Below are positions 53,925-63,838 of a stretch of DNA of 64,000 nucleotides, piece after piece. Each line of letters starts with the position of its first letter. Position 1 is the stretch's first letter. This DNA is from Symbiodinium natans (Eukaryota; Sar; Dinophyceae; Suessiales; Symbiodiniaceae). The translations under genes and the position numbers were made by a program. The notes beneath the pieces were generated by a model. That model saw nothing but the letters and a program-made list of their open reading frames with translations, did not search any database and was not told where the DNA came from. The DNA is taken from contig CAJNDS010001236.1 in the NCBI GenBank assembly GCA_905221605.1, positions 366,001 to 430,000 of the forward strand, read 5' to 3'.

Positions 53925-54030
53925 GTATTTATATCTCCCTTGGGAACTATCTTATATTTTTGTTTATATCAAACCCAAGAGGATATTAAAAATATTATCT
54001 TAATTAAGGTTCTAAGGGGAGTATAGGTAT
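53925..54030. mobile_element. introner-like element, family A copy 2
   Basis: Body 53929-54026, flanked by GTAT direct repeats (53925-53928 and 54027-54030). It shares TCTCCCTTGGGAACT, AAACCCAAGAGGATAT and AAGGTTCTAAGGGGAGTATA with the copy at 6463. As there, it reads GT...AG if the first target copy is included. Excising it leaves a frame MPRAKYVYCRISSSRVMA. Confidence 0.75.
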
Positions 54031-54082
54031 GTGTACTGCCGCATCTCTTCTAGCCGAGTGATGGCATGAGCTCGGACCAAGC

Positions 54083-54235
54083 AGCCCTAAACCCTAAACC
54101 CTAAACCCTAAACGCAAAGCCAAAAAAACCCTAAACCCTAAACCCTAAACCCTCAACCCTCAACCCTCAACCCTCAACCCTAAACCCTAAACCCTAAACC
54201 CTAAACCCTAAACCCTAAAACCTAAACCCTAAACT
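54083..54235 (-). repeat. CCCTAAA tract with CCCTCAA block
   Basis: Interrupted by ACGCAAAGCCAAAAA near 54111. Confidence 0.95.
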
Positions 54236-55497
54236 CTCTGGTATTGGTCTCATGAGCACGGGGATGCCGGGCGTTCGACGTGCCCCCGCAAGAAATCATG
54301 AGCCCAGACCCTGTCGAGGCCAGTTCTTCCGTGGATTGAGGAGTTTGGAGAAATTCTGAACAATGGATAGCAAAAGGCTGGGAGAAGACCGTGTCTGGAT
54401 TGTTGGAGCTGGCCTCAAGGCAGGTACTACTTGGAGCGGCAAGGTGGCTTTGTTGTACAGCTTGCCTACGCTTAGCGCTCGCAAAGCTGGACTTGCGATG
54501 ACTTGTGCGGGTGCGGGTATGGCCTCGAACTCGGGTGGGGCCTTTGACTGGTTTAAGGCTTTATGGCTTAGGGTTCCACCCTAGACCCAGAACCCCAAAC
54601 CATCCCAAACCCACACCCTGAATCCGCACCTGCACGAGCTGCCACGTGTTTCGCTAAACAGCCTGGTTACCTTGTGACAGTCTGGTTACTTGTGTTTTCG
54701 TACCGGCTGTCAAACGCCATCAGATTCCCGCGGATCCAGCCTTTGGTTTCGGGGGTTGGCATGTAGGGGTCTGAAGTTGCAATCTGTGTGGGTGCTTTGG
54801 GTCTTTGAGGGCTCAGCGTTTAGGATCCAAGGGCCCCCAAGTGGGACTCTACACTCAAGCGACTCAAGCTGTGGGTAGATCGGAGCCTGAATTTCTACCC
54901 GAAACTCAGGAGCCCCTAAACTCCCTGAGCACCCGACATCCCAATACCCCGAAACGAAATTCTTGAGAGCTACAAGGCGATGAGAAGCACACGTTTAAGT
55001 CATGTGAAGCAGGGTTTGTATTACTGTAATTGGTGAGTGTATATAAGGTTCCCTTTTATTTTTGGTGAGTGCATATACCTGGTGTCCCTTTGAGGGTATA
55101 AGAAATATATACCCTACTTCATGTGTTGAAAGAACTGGAGCTATTCTCGGGGGCCTCCCAGGACCTCACTGGGCCAATTGAATCGGAGCCGTCTCCAAGC
55201 GACGTGCCTTCCGAGGCGCGAAGTGCACGTCGCTTGACAAAGACAAAGACGTCTCCAGTTCAGATGCTGCAAGCCCCTCCCCCCCCCCCCCCCCCCACCG
55301 ACCCACCCCAAAATCATAGCACGCACAGATCGTGGTGAAATGATGGTGGCGCGCGGTTCATGCCAAAGCGTGGTCACAAGACGGCCTCCGATTTGCTATA
55401 GACCGACTCCATGTCTCTCTTTGCAGGCGCTCACGCTTATCGAACACCCCTGCTCCGTGATCACGAAGACTCTGTTTTTCAACCTTGTGAAGAAAAC

Positions 55498-55504
55498 CAA
55501 GAGG

Positions 55505-55537
<33 letters not shown>

Positions 55538-55575
55538 CGCCCGCACGGGCGGTCCCCTCGGGGGCCATGTGCAAC

Positions 55576-55619
<44 letters not shown>

Positions 55620-55632
55620 TAGAGAGAGCGAA
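55498..55632. repeat. (GA)n microsatellite in two blocks
   Basis: GAGAGA runs at 55498-55537 and 55584-55632, separated by a unique GC-rich stretch. Confidence 0.95.
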
Positions 55633-55896
55633 AGCGAGATTCCAAAGAATTACAGAACATTAATCAACAACAAGCTGAAAGGCCCCAGAAACTGGACCGC
55701 CGGGCGGCGTTGTTTATGGCAGTGCATGTGCAAGGAATCCTCTCAGAAGAGTCCAAGTGCTTTCGGTTCCGGGATGTGGGGTTTGGGGGGGTATTAAAGG
55801 CTAAAGGCTTGTTGCAGGGATTGACGTTCAAAGCTCTCCAGGGCCAATTACCAGCATCATCCGCTCATTGTACTCCGTCTAGAACACACTTGCGAA

Positions 55897-55997
55897 AACC
55901 CTAAACCCTAAACCCTAAACCCTAAACCCTGAACCCTAAACCCTGAACCCTGAACCCTGAACCCTGAACCCTGAACCCTGAACCCTAAACCCTAAAC
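55897..55997 (-). repeat. CCCTAAA and CCCTGAA tract
   Basis: A homogeneous block of CCCTGAA lies between CCCTAAA ends. Confidence 0.95.
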
Positions 55998-56329
55998 TAC
56001 CCGAACAAACTTCTAGAACGAAATCCTGATGGATGCAGAGGACATCCCCTTGCCATCTTTACACCGGCCCCCCCCCCCCCCCCCTTCACCCCAATTTTGC
56101 CAATTCGAGTTTCTAGGGTTGAGGCATGGATGTAGGGTTTAGGGTTTAGGGCTTAGGGTCTTGGGTGTTTGCTTTTTTCTTGAAGTTCAGGGGAACCGGG
56201 TTCCCAAAGACTAAAAAAAGAGGTGCTTTGGGATACTCTTGGATTCTGCATGAGGCCAGAGATTCCTTGAGATGCCTTGCCTGCCTTGCTGCCTAGAAGG
56301 TGACCCGAGAAGAGGTACTTGTCATATGG

Positions 56330-56400
56330 GGGTCGGAGTAGCTACTAGTGGTATCCCCTTCTGGCCCCGATAGAAGTCTACTATAGTAGCCCCCAACACC
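56330..56400. mobile_element. MITE family D copy
   Basis: GGGGGTCGGAGTAGCTACTA, then CCCCTTCTGGCCCC and ACTATAGTAGCCCCCAACAC: the two ends are partly inverted. Confidence 0.6.
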
Positions 56401-57159
56401 TTGCCCTAATCAAGGCCCGCATGGTACCGTCTCATGTGGTGGCTCCCTCAACCCTGGACCCTGAGCCCTGACATAGCGAAGAAGCCGTAGGGTGGCTCCA
56501 GGAACCCCAAACCAGCCAACCAACTTGGGGGGGATTCAGGGCTCAGGGTGATTATGTCCTTCTCAAACCCCAACCCCGAAGACCCTAAGCGGGAGGTGCC
56601 CAGCCCTAAACTCTGCAAGCTCTTAAGCGTTGTCTGCCTTCATCTGGGGTTGCCGAGGCGGAAGGCAGTTGCACAATCAATCTGTTGAAAGGACTTTGCG
56701 CCCTTTTGGTGGCGCCTTTAAAGGACACGATGGATCTTGGAGAACCTTTAGTCTTACGAGTCCACACGCGAACATCGAGTTTCGGTTGAGGCTTTGGGCA
56801 AAGGTTCCAGGCGTTCGGAGGGGCTTCGGGTTGTTTTCTTAGGGTCTCGGATGAAGGACGGTGGTTTGAGGCTTGTAGGCATGGGGTTTGATGCTTGATA
56901 GGCAAGGATATGCTGCGCTTTCAATATAATCCAGGGTCCATATATGCCCGAGTGCAGAAAAAGAAAGGCAGTGTTGAGGACTCGGCCCGTAAGAGACCGC
57001 AGACCGCCTAGGCGAGAAAATGAGCGCGTGCTTCTTGGTATCGACGGTTACTGGATCTTGTTGGGTTTGCTGGTTCTGAGTTATAGACTCCCATGATATG
57101 GCTGAGACATTTGCGTTGCGTGAGTGCGCTGCCGGGTTCAGACTTTAGAGTACACGACT

Positions 57160-57593
57160 TAGGGTTTAGGGTTTAGGGTTTAGGGTTTAGGGTTTACCAA
57201 GGATGCAAGCATGGTTCATTGCGCACTGCCGCGAAACGCCAAAGCTCCTGCAGGTCCAGAGTTTCTTGCTCTGGACAACCGCCGATGGATTCCCTGTGCC
57301 CATGTTTAATGTTTAATTTTTGTGCAAAGGCTTCCTCGGCGCCCCCTAAACCCTAAACCCTAAGCCCTAAACCCTAAACCCTAAACCCTAAACTCAAAAC
57401 CCTAAAACCTAAACCCTCAACCCTAAACCCTAAACCCGACTCAGTTCCCACGGCCGCTCGAGGTTAATGGAGATCTGGCGGTTGCTCTACCGGCCGACAG
57501 CAACCTGGCGGAAGCATGCTGAAGCATGGGGTTTAGGGTTTAGGGTTTAGGGTTTTGGGTTTTGGGTTTTGGGTTTAGGGTTTAGGGTTTAGG
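57160..57593. repeat. three telomere-like tracts in alternating orientation
   Basis: TTTAGGG at 57160-57196, CCCTAAA at 57345-57437, TTTAGGG with GGGTTTT variants at 57528-57593. Confidence 0.95.
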
Positions 57594-57707
57594 GCTCCGG
57601 CCGCTTGGGCCCCAATGCATGGTCGGCGCGTGCTTTTGCATTTCAGAGGCTGTGAGAGGCCTTGAGCGCGAACCCCACGAACCCCCGTACCTCCACGAGC
57701 CACAAAC

Positions 57708-57810
57708 GGGGGTTTCAGAAAATAGGGGTACCTTTCTGGGGTCCTTCTTATAAGGGAATCCTACTATTTGGAGTCTACACTGGGGGTCTCTTATCTTCGG
57801 AAACTCCCCC
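57708..57810. mobile_element. MITE family B copy 5
   Basis: Left end GGGGGTTTCAGAAAATAGGG and right end TTATCTTCGGAAACTCCCCC, near-perfect inverted repeats. The core CTTATAAGGGAATCCTACTA is typical of the family. Confidence 0.7.
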
Positions 57811-57894
57811 CACCACCAGTCTCCCGGGCCAAAACTCCTGAGGTCCTGACCCTGCTCACGACGGTGATGTGGCTGCTTGTGTTGGGAGCTTAGC

Positions 57895-58138
57895 CTTGGT
57901 AGCCCAGTGGTACCCTTTACGCTTTTTTCCTAGGTAGGATAAGGGGGACCCTTAAAAGGGAACCCCTTCTCAACCCTCTTCTGCCTCTCTGAAACAGGGA
58001 CCTTATTCAGAGGGTCTTTATGGCCAAGGGTCCCCCTAATCCTGTCCCCTATTTTTGGGGTTATGGGTTCCCGTATAAAATAAGCTGGCCAAAAAAAGGG
58101 TGCCCTTGTTGTAATATGGTTTCTGCTGGGCTACCAAG
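57895..58138. mobile_element. MITE family C copy 4 with a nested inverted-repeat insert
   Basis: Perfect outer ends CTTGGTAGCCCAG and CTGGGCTACCAAG. The middle contains a second pair of inverted repeats (GGATAAGGGGGACCCTT near 57946 and AAGGGTCCCCCTAATCC near 58025), so one small element appears to have landed inside another. Confidence 0.7.
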
Positions 58139-58227
58139 TATCCGAGCACAGCTCAGATCCAGCTCAGCGACAAGAGACGCTGCAGTTTCGGAAAGGTGTG
58201 GGTTTTGGGATGTTGCGCTTCAGGGAA

Positions 58228-58318
58228 GTAGAGGGTTTAGGGTTTAGGGTTTAGGGTTTAGGGTTTGGGGTTTAGGGTTTAGGGTTTAGGGTTTGGGGTT
58301 TAGGGTTTAGGGTTTAGA
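58228..58318 (+). repeat. TTTAGGG tract
   Basis: Thirteen units, two TTTGGGG. Confidence 0.97.
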
Positions 58319-58461
58319 GAGCTTAACGGATGGTTTTCTTTTTTGGTGTAAGGGTGTAGGCTTTAGGTTGTTAGCTGTGCTGGTCCAAGTAGTTGTAGTT
58401 CTGTGATGCATCAAGTCACCGTGTCTGCGCTGTCCTATTTGGCGGCGTCTTGCGCTCGATG

Positions 58462-58625
58462 CCCCCCCCCCCCCCCCCTGTCCTATTTGGTTGCGCTCGA
58501 TGCCCCCCCCCCCCCCCCCCCCCCCAAAAAAAACAATGCCGGGTGTAGGGTTTTTGGGGTTTAGGGTTTTAGCCAAAAAACAGCCCCCCCCCCCCCCCCC
58601 CCCCCCCCCCCCCACCCCTCCCCCC
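58462..58625. repeat. cluster of long C homopolymers
   Basis: Three runs (about 17, 24 and 33 C), two of them preceded by the same GCTCGATG or CTCGATGC context, so the homopolymer and its flank seem duplicated. Confidence 0.9.
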
Positions 58626-58839
58626 GATAAGCAAAACCCAGAGCCTGCAAGTGTGGCAGTTATTTGGACTACAGATACAAGCCGAGCAACAATACTTGAA
58701 TATTGTCATCTTTGGTATTCTTGCATATGTGCTTTTTTGTGAACACGAGAGAGAAGTCAAGCAAATACATACGCGAGGCCCTCCCACGGTCCCCCGGACT
58801 CAAGAGACAGCGATTGTGGTGTTAGCCCGAAACCCGAAA

Positions 58840-58898
58840 CCCGAAACCCTAAACCCTAAACCCTAAACCCTAAACCCTAAACCCTAAACCCTAAACCT
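58840..58898 (-). repeat. CCCGAAA to CCCTAAA tract
   Basis: Ends 23 nt before the acceptor of the exon candidate at 58922. Confidence 0.95.
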
Positions 58899-58921
58899 GT
58901 TGGAATCCTGCAGCCTTGCAG

Positions 58922-58977
58922 CCAGGCCCATCATCATCCAGATGCCGCTGCTGAACTCGCCGAGCCCCCAGAAGTTG
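58922..58977 (+). CDS. orphan exon candidate RPIIIQMPLLNSPSPQKL
   Basis: After GCCTTGCAG (phase 1), the + frame reads RPIIIQMPLLNSPSPQKL and ends in phase 0 at a GC donor (GCTAGC). Codon choice is C/G-ending as in the glucan synthase exons. Family unknown. Confidence 0.4.
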
Positions 58978-59587
58978 GCTAGCCAAAGCGGAGCCATTCT
59001 ACGCCATTCTCTGTAAGCTCTTCCGAGTTTATGGGGTTCATATGAAGTAGGGTTTATATTTCTTCAAAAGGACACCCAAGTGAAGGCTTGTGGTGAGTTT
59101 CGGGGCAAGAAGACATACTTGCCCGGAAAAGGAGCGATTCCCGTTTATGAGAATTGCCTCTCTTGCCAGAATATGGGCACGTCCTGGATCTTACGTGGAC
59201 CTTCCCGCTCGAACGCAAGAGCTGGGGCAATTGCACCCAAAAGCCTGCAAAAAAGCTCCAGAAGGCCATGAGCAGAAGCGGCCATTTTTCGGAGCCTCCT
59301 CATGTTCCGACGTTTTCTCCTGACAGACATCAAGGCGCGGAACAAGCTTCAGGAATCCGCATGTTCAGCATGCATCGGAAAGCACACAAGGGCTTTGGTT
59401 TCAACAAGCCCATGAAGGCAAAATGCACGGTTTGGGAAGGCAGCAAGGAATCACCTCGGCGTTCGAGGGTCGCAAGTGGCCGAGCAGACCCTAACAAAAG
59501 CATCCCATGCACGCCCGCAAGGCGCCTCCCTGTAAGCCCAAGCCAAGTCAGCCACCCTTGATCTCGGTCGAGTCGCGCTGGTTTCTG

Positions 59588-59715
59588 AATCCTAAGTCCT
59601 AAGTCCTAAGTCCTAGGTCCTAGGTCCCAAGTCCCAAGTCCCAAGTCCTAAGTCCTAAGTCCTAGGTCCTAGGTCCCAAGTCCCAAGTCCCAAGTCCCAA
59701 GTCCTAAGTCCTAAA
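59588..59715. repeat. 7-bp array TCCTAAG / TCCCAAG
   Basis: CCTAAGT, CCTAGGT and CCCAAGT appear in ordered blocks repeated twice, so a higher-order unit of about 63 bp is duplicated. Confidence 0.9.
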
Positions 59716-59836
59716 CCCTAAACCCTAAGCCGCGAGCCCCTAGACACAAGCCTGAGCTCGAAAGCTTCCTCGAGGTTCTTCCTCCTCCTGGTGCTTGTAA
59801 TGAGCCTCCAGGTGCCACGGGCATGGGGGCGCGAGG

Positions 59837-59910
59837 TTGGGGTTTAGGGTTTAGGGTTTAGGGTTTAGGGTATTTAGGGTTTCGGGGTTTAGGGTTTAGG
59901 GTTTGGGGGG
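59837..59910 (+). repeat. TTTAGGG tract
   Basis: Nine imperfect units. Confidence 0.95.
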
Positions 59911-59919
59911 CACAAGGTT

Positions 59920-61195
59920 GAGGGCTTGACGTTCCGGGCCCCAGGCACTTGCTTTCACAGACGCAGCTGGGGTAGGTCCTTTGTTTGGCGGGGTGAAGGG
60001 CGTACCCTCGCTGCATCGATCTGACTCACAGGCTTCCGAGGGAAAAGCTAGCGGACTGTGCCCGCCCGAACCATTCAGGCTGCGCGTCTGCCGCCGATGC
60101 CAAACATAATAGATCCAGCTGAAGTCTGGTAGAGCTGCATCCTGAATTCTTGGCCAACGAGACAGTCACTTGCGTAGCAGAGGTCCACTCTGCGGCATCC
60201 CTTGAGGTCGCAAAATGCCCCAGTCCACCCCAAGGAACAGAGGAGCTTGAATACAGGGCTTGAGAATGGAATGGCCCTAAACCTTAGGCATGTCCCTAAG
60301 CGTTCACTCCGTAATCCTAAGCCGCCAGAGGTCGTCCGGTCATTGGTGCTCCTTTTGATTTGGATGGTGCCAGCAGCTCAGAACCTTCAGCCCAGCCCTG
60401 TTGCCCGAGCCTCCTAAACGAGAGTTACATAAGGTAGTTGAAGTTTCAGGTTCGATTTGGGTTTGAGGTGCGGGTTCTGGAAGTTCGGCGTTTTCAATCT
60501 TCAGGGTGGCCAGACCCCAGGAGCAGCATGCCGTATCTGGCAGCTCTGTGCCGGGAGCGGGAAAAAGGATCAACTTCCTGCAGTGGACCTTATACTGAGA
60601 CAAGGTCGGCATGAAAGCAAAAGCCGAGGTTGAGGCCGAACTTGGACTGGAAGAAAATGCCGGAGAACTCGGAGAGCGAGCGTGTGGTTAAGCAGGCGCA
60701 AGCAGGGAGTTGTTTTGTGACATGAAGCACACCTTCAGGCCCGGAGCAACTTCAGGCATTTTTGGGATTATATGCCGGTTTCCGGATTGGGGGTTTCAGG
60801 GGTTCTTGGGCTTTGTTGCACTACCTCTTTGTTGCCGTCTGGGTTCCGGTCACGCCTTTGGGAGTATGCTGTCTGCGGCCAGGTCGATTCGCATTCTGCT
60901 GGCCTTATGCATGCACACTGGGTGTTTGGGTTTGAAAGGAGCTGGTGGTTGCGGACTTATTGGGTGTGGGATTTAGCGCTCACTGCTTGCAACTTCTTTG
61001 GGCTAGAAACTGGGGTACCTTGAGAATCTACAACCTCACCTAAACTATATCCCTCTTGGGAATTTTTTCGCTTTGTTTATATAAAACCCAAGAGATATTT
61101 CTATTAAGGTTCTAAGGGGAGTATACTAAAGAACCGAACATGTGTTGCGACCTTCGCAGACTTCATGCGCGTTCGGTCCGAAGTCCCAAACAATA
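59920..61195. other. no exon recognised
   Basis: Unique sequence. Overlapping ORFs at 60710-60976 and 60772-61023 have hydrophobic stretches but no domain. The family A element at 61041 is the only clear feature. Confidence 0.35.
61041..61130. mobile_element. introner-like element, family A copy 3
   Basis: Body 61045-61126, flanked by TAAA (61041-61044 and 61127-61130). It shares CCTCTTGGGAATTTT, ATAAAACCCAAGAG and AAGGTTCTAAGGGGAGTATA. Its target copy lacks GT and its last base is C, so it could not be spliced as a GT-AG intron. Confidence 0.75.
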
Positions 61196-61398
61196 GGGTT
61201 TAGGGGTTTAGGGTTTAGGGTGGTTCACCTGCTCTCGCCTCTCTGGCATCCCCCCCCCAATCTGGCAGTGAGCACATAGAAGCCCCAACGCCTATCATCC
61301 TCCAAAGCCGGAGCCCCGGCAATCTCCGAGCCTGTTCAGTTCTAACCTTAAAGGAAAACTGTGCTGTTGAGGGTTCAGTGTCTTGAGCTTGCGGTTCT

Positions 61399-61470
61399 AA
61401 ACCCTAAACCCTAAACCCTAAACCCTAAACCCTAAACCCTAAACCCTAAACCCTAAACCCTAAACCCTAA
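61399..61470 (-). repeat. CCCTAAA tract supplying an acceptor
   Basis: Ten perfect units; the last, CCCTAAG, forms the AG of the following exon candidate. Confidence 0.97.
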
Positions 61471-61471
61471 G

Positions 61472-61561
61472 TTTCACATCACGCGCGAGGCCACGTCCCG
61501 AAGGGTTTTCCAGTACGACATCGCCGTGGAGTACTTGCGCCTCGTCGAGGAAAGGGCTCTG
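61472..61561 (+). CDS. orphan exon candidate (QYDIAVEYLRLVEERAL)
   Basis: Thirty codons in phase 0: FHITREATSRRVFQYDIAVE, then YLRLVEERAL, with a GTCAAA donor. Strong coding character, probably an amphipathic helix. It is flanked exactly by a CCCTAAA tract (0 nt before) and a TTTAGGG tract (about 36 nt after). Not assigned to a family. Confidence 0.5.
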
Positions 61562-61596
61562 GTCAAATTGGAGCTCTCATGGGCTCGAAGTCCCCC

Positions 61597-61664
61597 AAGG
61601 GTTTAGGGTTTAGGGTTTAGGGTTTAGGGTTTAGGGTTTAGGATTTAGGGTTTATGGTTTAGGC
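61597..61664 (+). repeat. TTTAGGG tract
   Basis: Ten units with two variants. Confidence 0.95.
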
Positions 61665-62050
61665 CAAACCCCGTAGGCCGAAACCCTCTGGCCTACCCCC
61701 CCCGGCCTCCAAACCCCGAAGTCGAGGATTGGAGGCTCCGGAGTCAGATTCTGGGGTTCTTGGTTTACAGGGTTGAGGGTTTAGGGTTTTAGGGTTTAGG
61801 GTTTTTCTGGATTTGGGTTCGGTTTGGGGTTTGGGTCCCATCCATGGCAGCGGCCATTGGGGCTTGAAGATCGAAGCCTGTAACCAAATATATCCTCCTA
61901 AACCCTTCAAGCCCTATAAAGCCCTATGCACCCCTTTAAACCCCATTATATAAACCCTGTTATATAAACCTTGTATGCACCTATAAAAGCCCTATATGAA
62001 GCCTGTAAAAACTCCCGTATACCCCCCAGTTTAAAGTTAACTGCGCCCAG

Positions 62051-62091
62051 GTACGTCAACCTCATGGGCCACCAGCTTCTCAGAGCAGCTA
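62051..62091 (+). CDS. orphan exon candidate YVNLMGHQLLRAA
   Basis: After CTGCGCCCAG, one base plus YVNLMGHQLLRAA. Degenerate TTTAGGG/TTCAGGG tract follows (62113-62200). The donor is unclear (GC or GT within a few bases). Confidence 0.35.
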
Positions 62092-62112
62092 GGGGGTTTG
62101 CGGGGCTTTTGG

Positions 62113-62200
62113 GATTCAGGGTTTATATAGGGGTTTAGGGTTTAGGATCCAGGGTTCAGGGTTCAGGGTTCAGGGTTCAAGGTTCAGGGTTCAGGGTTTG
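62113..62200 (+). repeat. TTTAGGG and TTCAGGG tract
   Basis: A block of six TTCAGGG units is homogeneous. Confidence 0.9.
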
Positions 62201-62664
62201 CTGGTTGAGGGCTTCGGGTTGGGCTTCGTAGGCTGTAGGGTGATTCGTACTCAACGCTCTTGGGGGTCACGTCTACTCAGATCTTTGGGTTCAAGGCAGA
62301 GAGGTAGGGCTCCGCGGTTAGAATCTCGAGTCATTCGTGAGAAGTTTGGGGTTTAGGGTGGAGGGCCTGAGATTCAGGATTCAAGGTTTGTTTCGGCTTG
62401 TGGCTTGTTGCAGCCACCTGCGACAAGCATCGGCAGGGCCGCCCCAACCTGCCGAAACGCCGCTCAAGAGCCTGCAAGCCTGCCTGAGGTTTCGAACCTA
62501 GGGTTTAGGATTCAGGCTCCCTAGCCCTTTTGCGCGCTGCAAGGTCCGAAGCCCCAGGAACCGTACAAGTTTGGGAGTTGGGGCCCCTCAATGCATCGGG
62601 TTTCGAGTTCAGGGTTCTGGGATCAGGGATGTTGTGGTATCGAAGTCTCAATCGCATGTCTGAG

Positions 62665-62851
62665 GCTTCACCTCTATGCCGCCTTCGCTATTCTCCTGAT
62701 GAACCTTGCCGCCGACCTGAACTTCAGCAATGAAGAAATAGAGCCTAAACTAAGCACTAGCTATGCACTCACCCCCAAGCAGCTCGAAGAATTCCAAACA
62801 ATGGCCCAAGAAAGACTGCAGAAGGGTTCCTGCACTGGCAGCACAGATTAG
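62665..62851 (+). CDS. candidate terminal exon (LYAAFAILLMNLAADL ... stop)
   Basis: After CATGTCTGAG, one base then LHLYAAFAILLMNLAADLNF, SNEEIEPKLSTSYALTPKQL, EEFQTMAQERLQKGSCTGST, D and a TAG stop. A hydrophobic helix is followed by an acidic, helical tail. It may end the gene to which the exons at 58922-62091 belong; family unknown. Confidence 0.45.
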
Positions 62852-63030
62852 GGTTTAAGGTTTAGGGTTTTGAGCAGATGAATCAACAAGAGGAGCCTCA
62901 TCGAACCCATGTTATGGCAACGGGCCATCGTGATGTAGACAAGCTCCCGAATGACACACTGTGGTTGGTGCACAACGCAGGTTGAAAATCTCGAGTGCTT
63001 CTCCGTAATCACAAAACCCAAACCCGAAGT

Positions 63031-63140
63031 TAATAACCCTAAGCCCTAAGCCCTAAGCCCTAAAACCCTAAGCCCCAAGCCCCAAGCCCCACGCCCCAAG
63101 CCCCACGCCCCAAGCCCCGAGCCCCGAGCCCCAAACCCAT
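63031..63140 (-). repeat. CCCTAAG, CCCCAAG, CCCCACG, CCCCGAG variant array
   Basis: Units change stepwise from left to right. Confidence 0.95.
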
Positions 63141-63297
63141 CCCCGAAGCTGAGATTTGTTCAGCCCCCATGGGTTTGTTGCGGAGGTTCCGTGTGCGTCA
63201 GATTGCTTCAGGATCCGGATGCCCCAAGTTTCGGCGAATCCCTGAACCCCGAAGGGGGTTGAGGGTTCAGGAGTTCAGGGGCTTAGGGTTGAGGGAC

Positions 63298-63389
63298 CCC
63301 AAACCCTAAACCCTAAACCCTAAACCCTAAACCCTAAACCCTAAACCCTAAACCGTAAACCCTAAACCCTAAAACCCTAAACCCCAAAC
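63298..63389 (-). repeat. CCCTAAA tract
   Basis: Twelve units, precedes the exon candidate at 63402. Confidence 0.97.
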
Positions 63390-63401
63390 GAGGCAGTGCA
63401 G

Positions 63402-63433
63402 TTCGTCCTTGTGTTGCTGGAGCTGCTCTACGG
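63402..63433 (+). CDS. orphan exon candidate FVLVLLELLY
   Basis: After GCAGTGCAG, FVLVLLELLY plus two bases before a GTTGCA donor; the frame stays open (GLHSWALLPRPRSS). Hydrophobic. CCCTAAA upstream, TTTAGGG (63478) downstream. Confidence 0.4.
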
Positions 63434-63838
63434 GTTGCATTCCTGGGCTCTCCTGCCGCGCCCCCGGAGTTCCCAAAAGTTTAGGGTTTAGGGTTCAGGG
63501 CTTGATTTAGCTTCGCATTTTTCGGGGATGTTCTTAAGGGTTGCCAGGTTGAGATTTGGGGCCCAGGGCGCCGGTAAACTTTTGACCCTAAAGCCATGAC
63601 TCCGTCCCCAAACCTCATCCTTCTCCCCTACACCCTAAATAGACCCTAGACCCTAAACCCTAAACCTAAACCTTCATCTCCAAGCCCAGAAGCCCCTCAC
63701 TCAGCGCTCAGTGTGCGATGGCTCCCTCTCGAAGGGGGACGTGGTAGGTTTGTTGTTTCAGGCTTTTGGGGCAGAGGCGCTTCCCCCTCGTCTTTTTCAA
63801 CTGAAGCCAACCTCCTGACAACCCAAAAGCTGTCCAAA

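Larger units (their letters stand above)
54236..57344. other. no exon recognised
   Basis: Holds (GA)n, poly(C), a family D MITE and TTTAGGG patches at 56133 and 57160. A 73-codon frame at 54363 (VWIVGAGLKAGTTWSGKVAL) is the only coding-like stretch and is unassigned. Confidence 0.35.
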
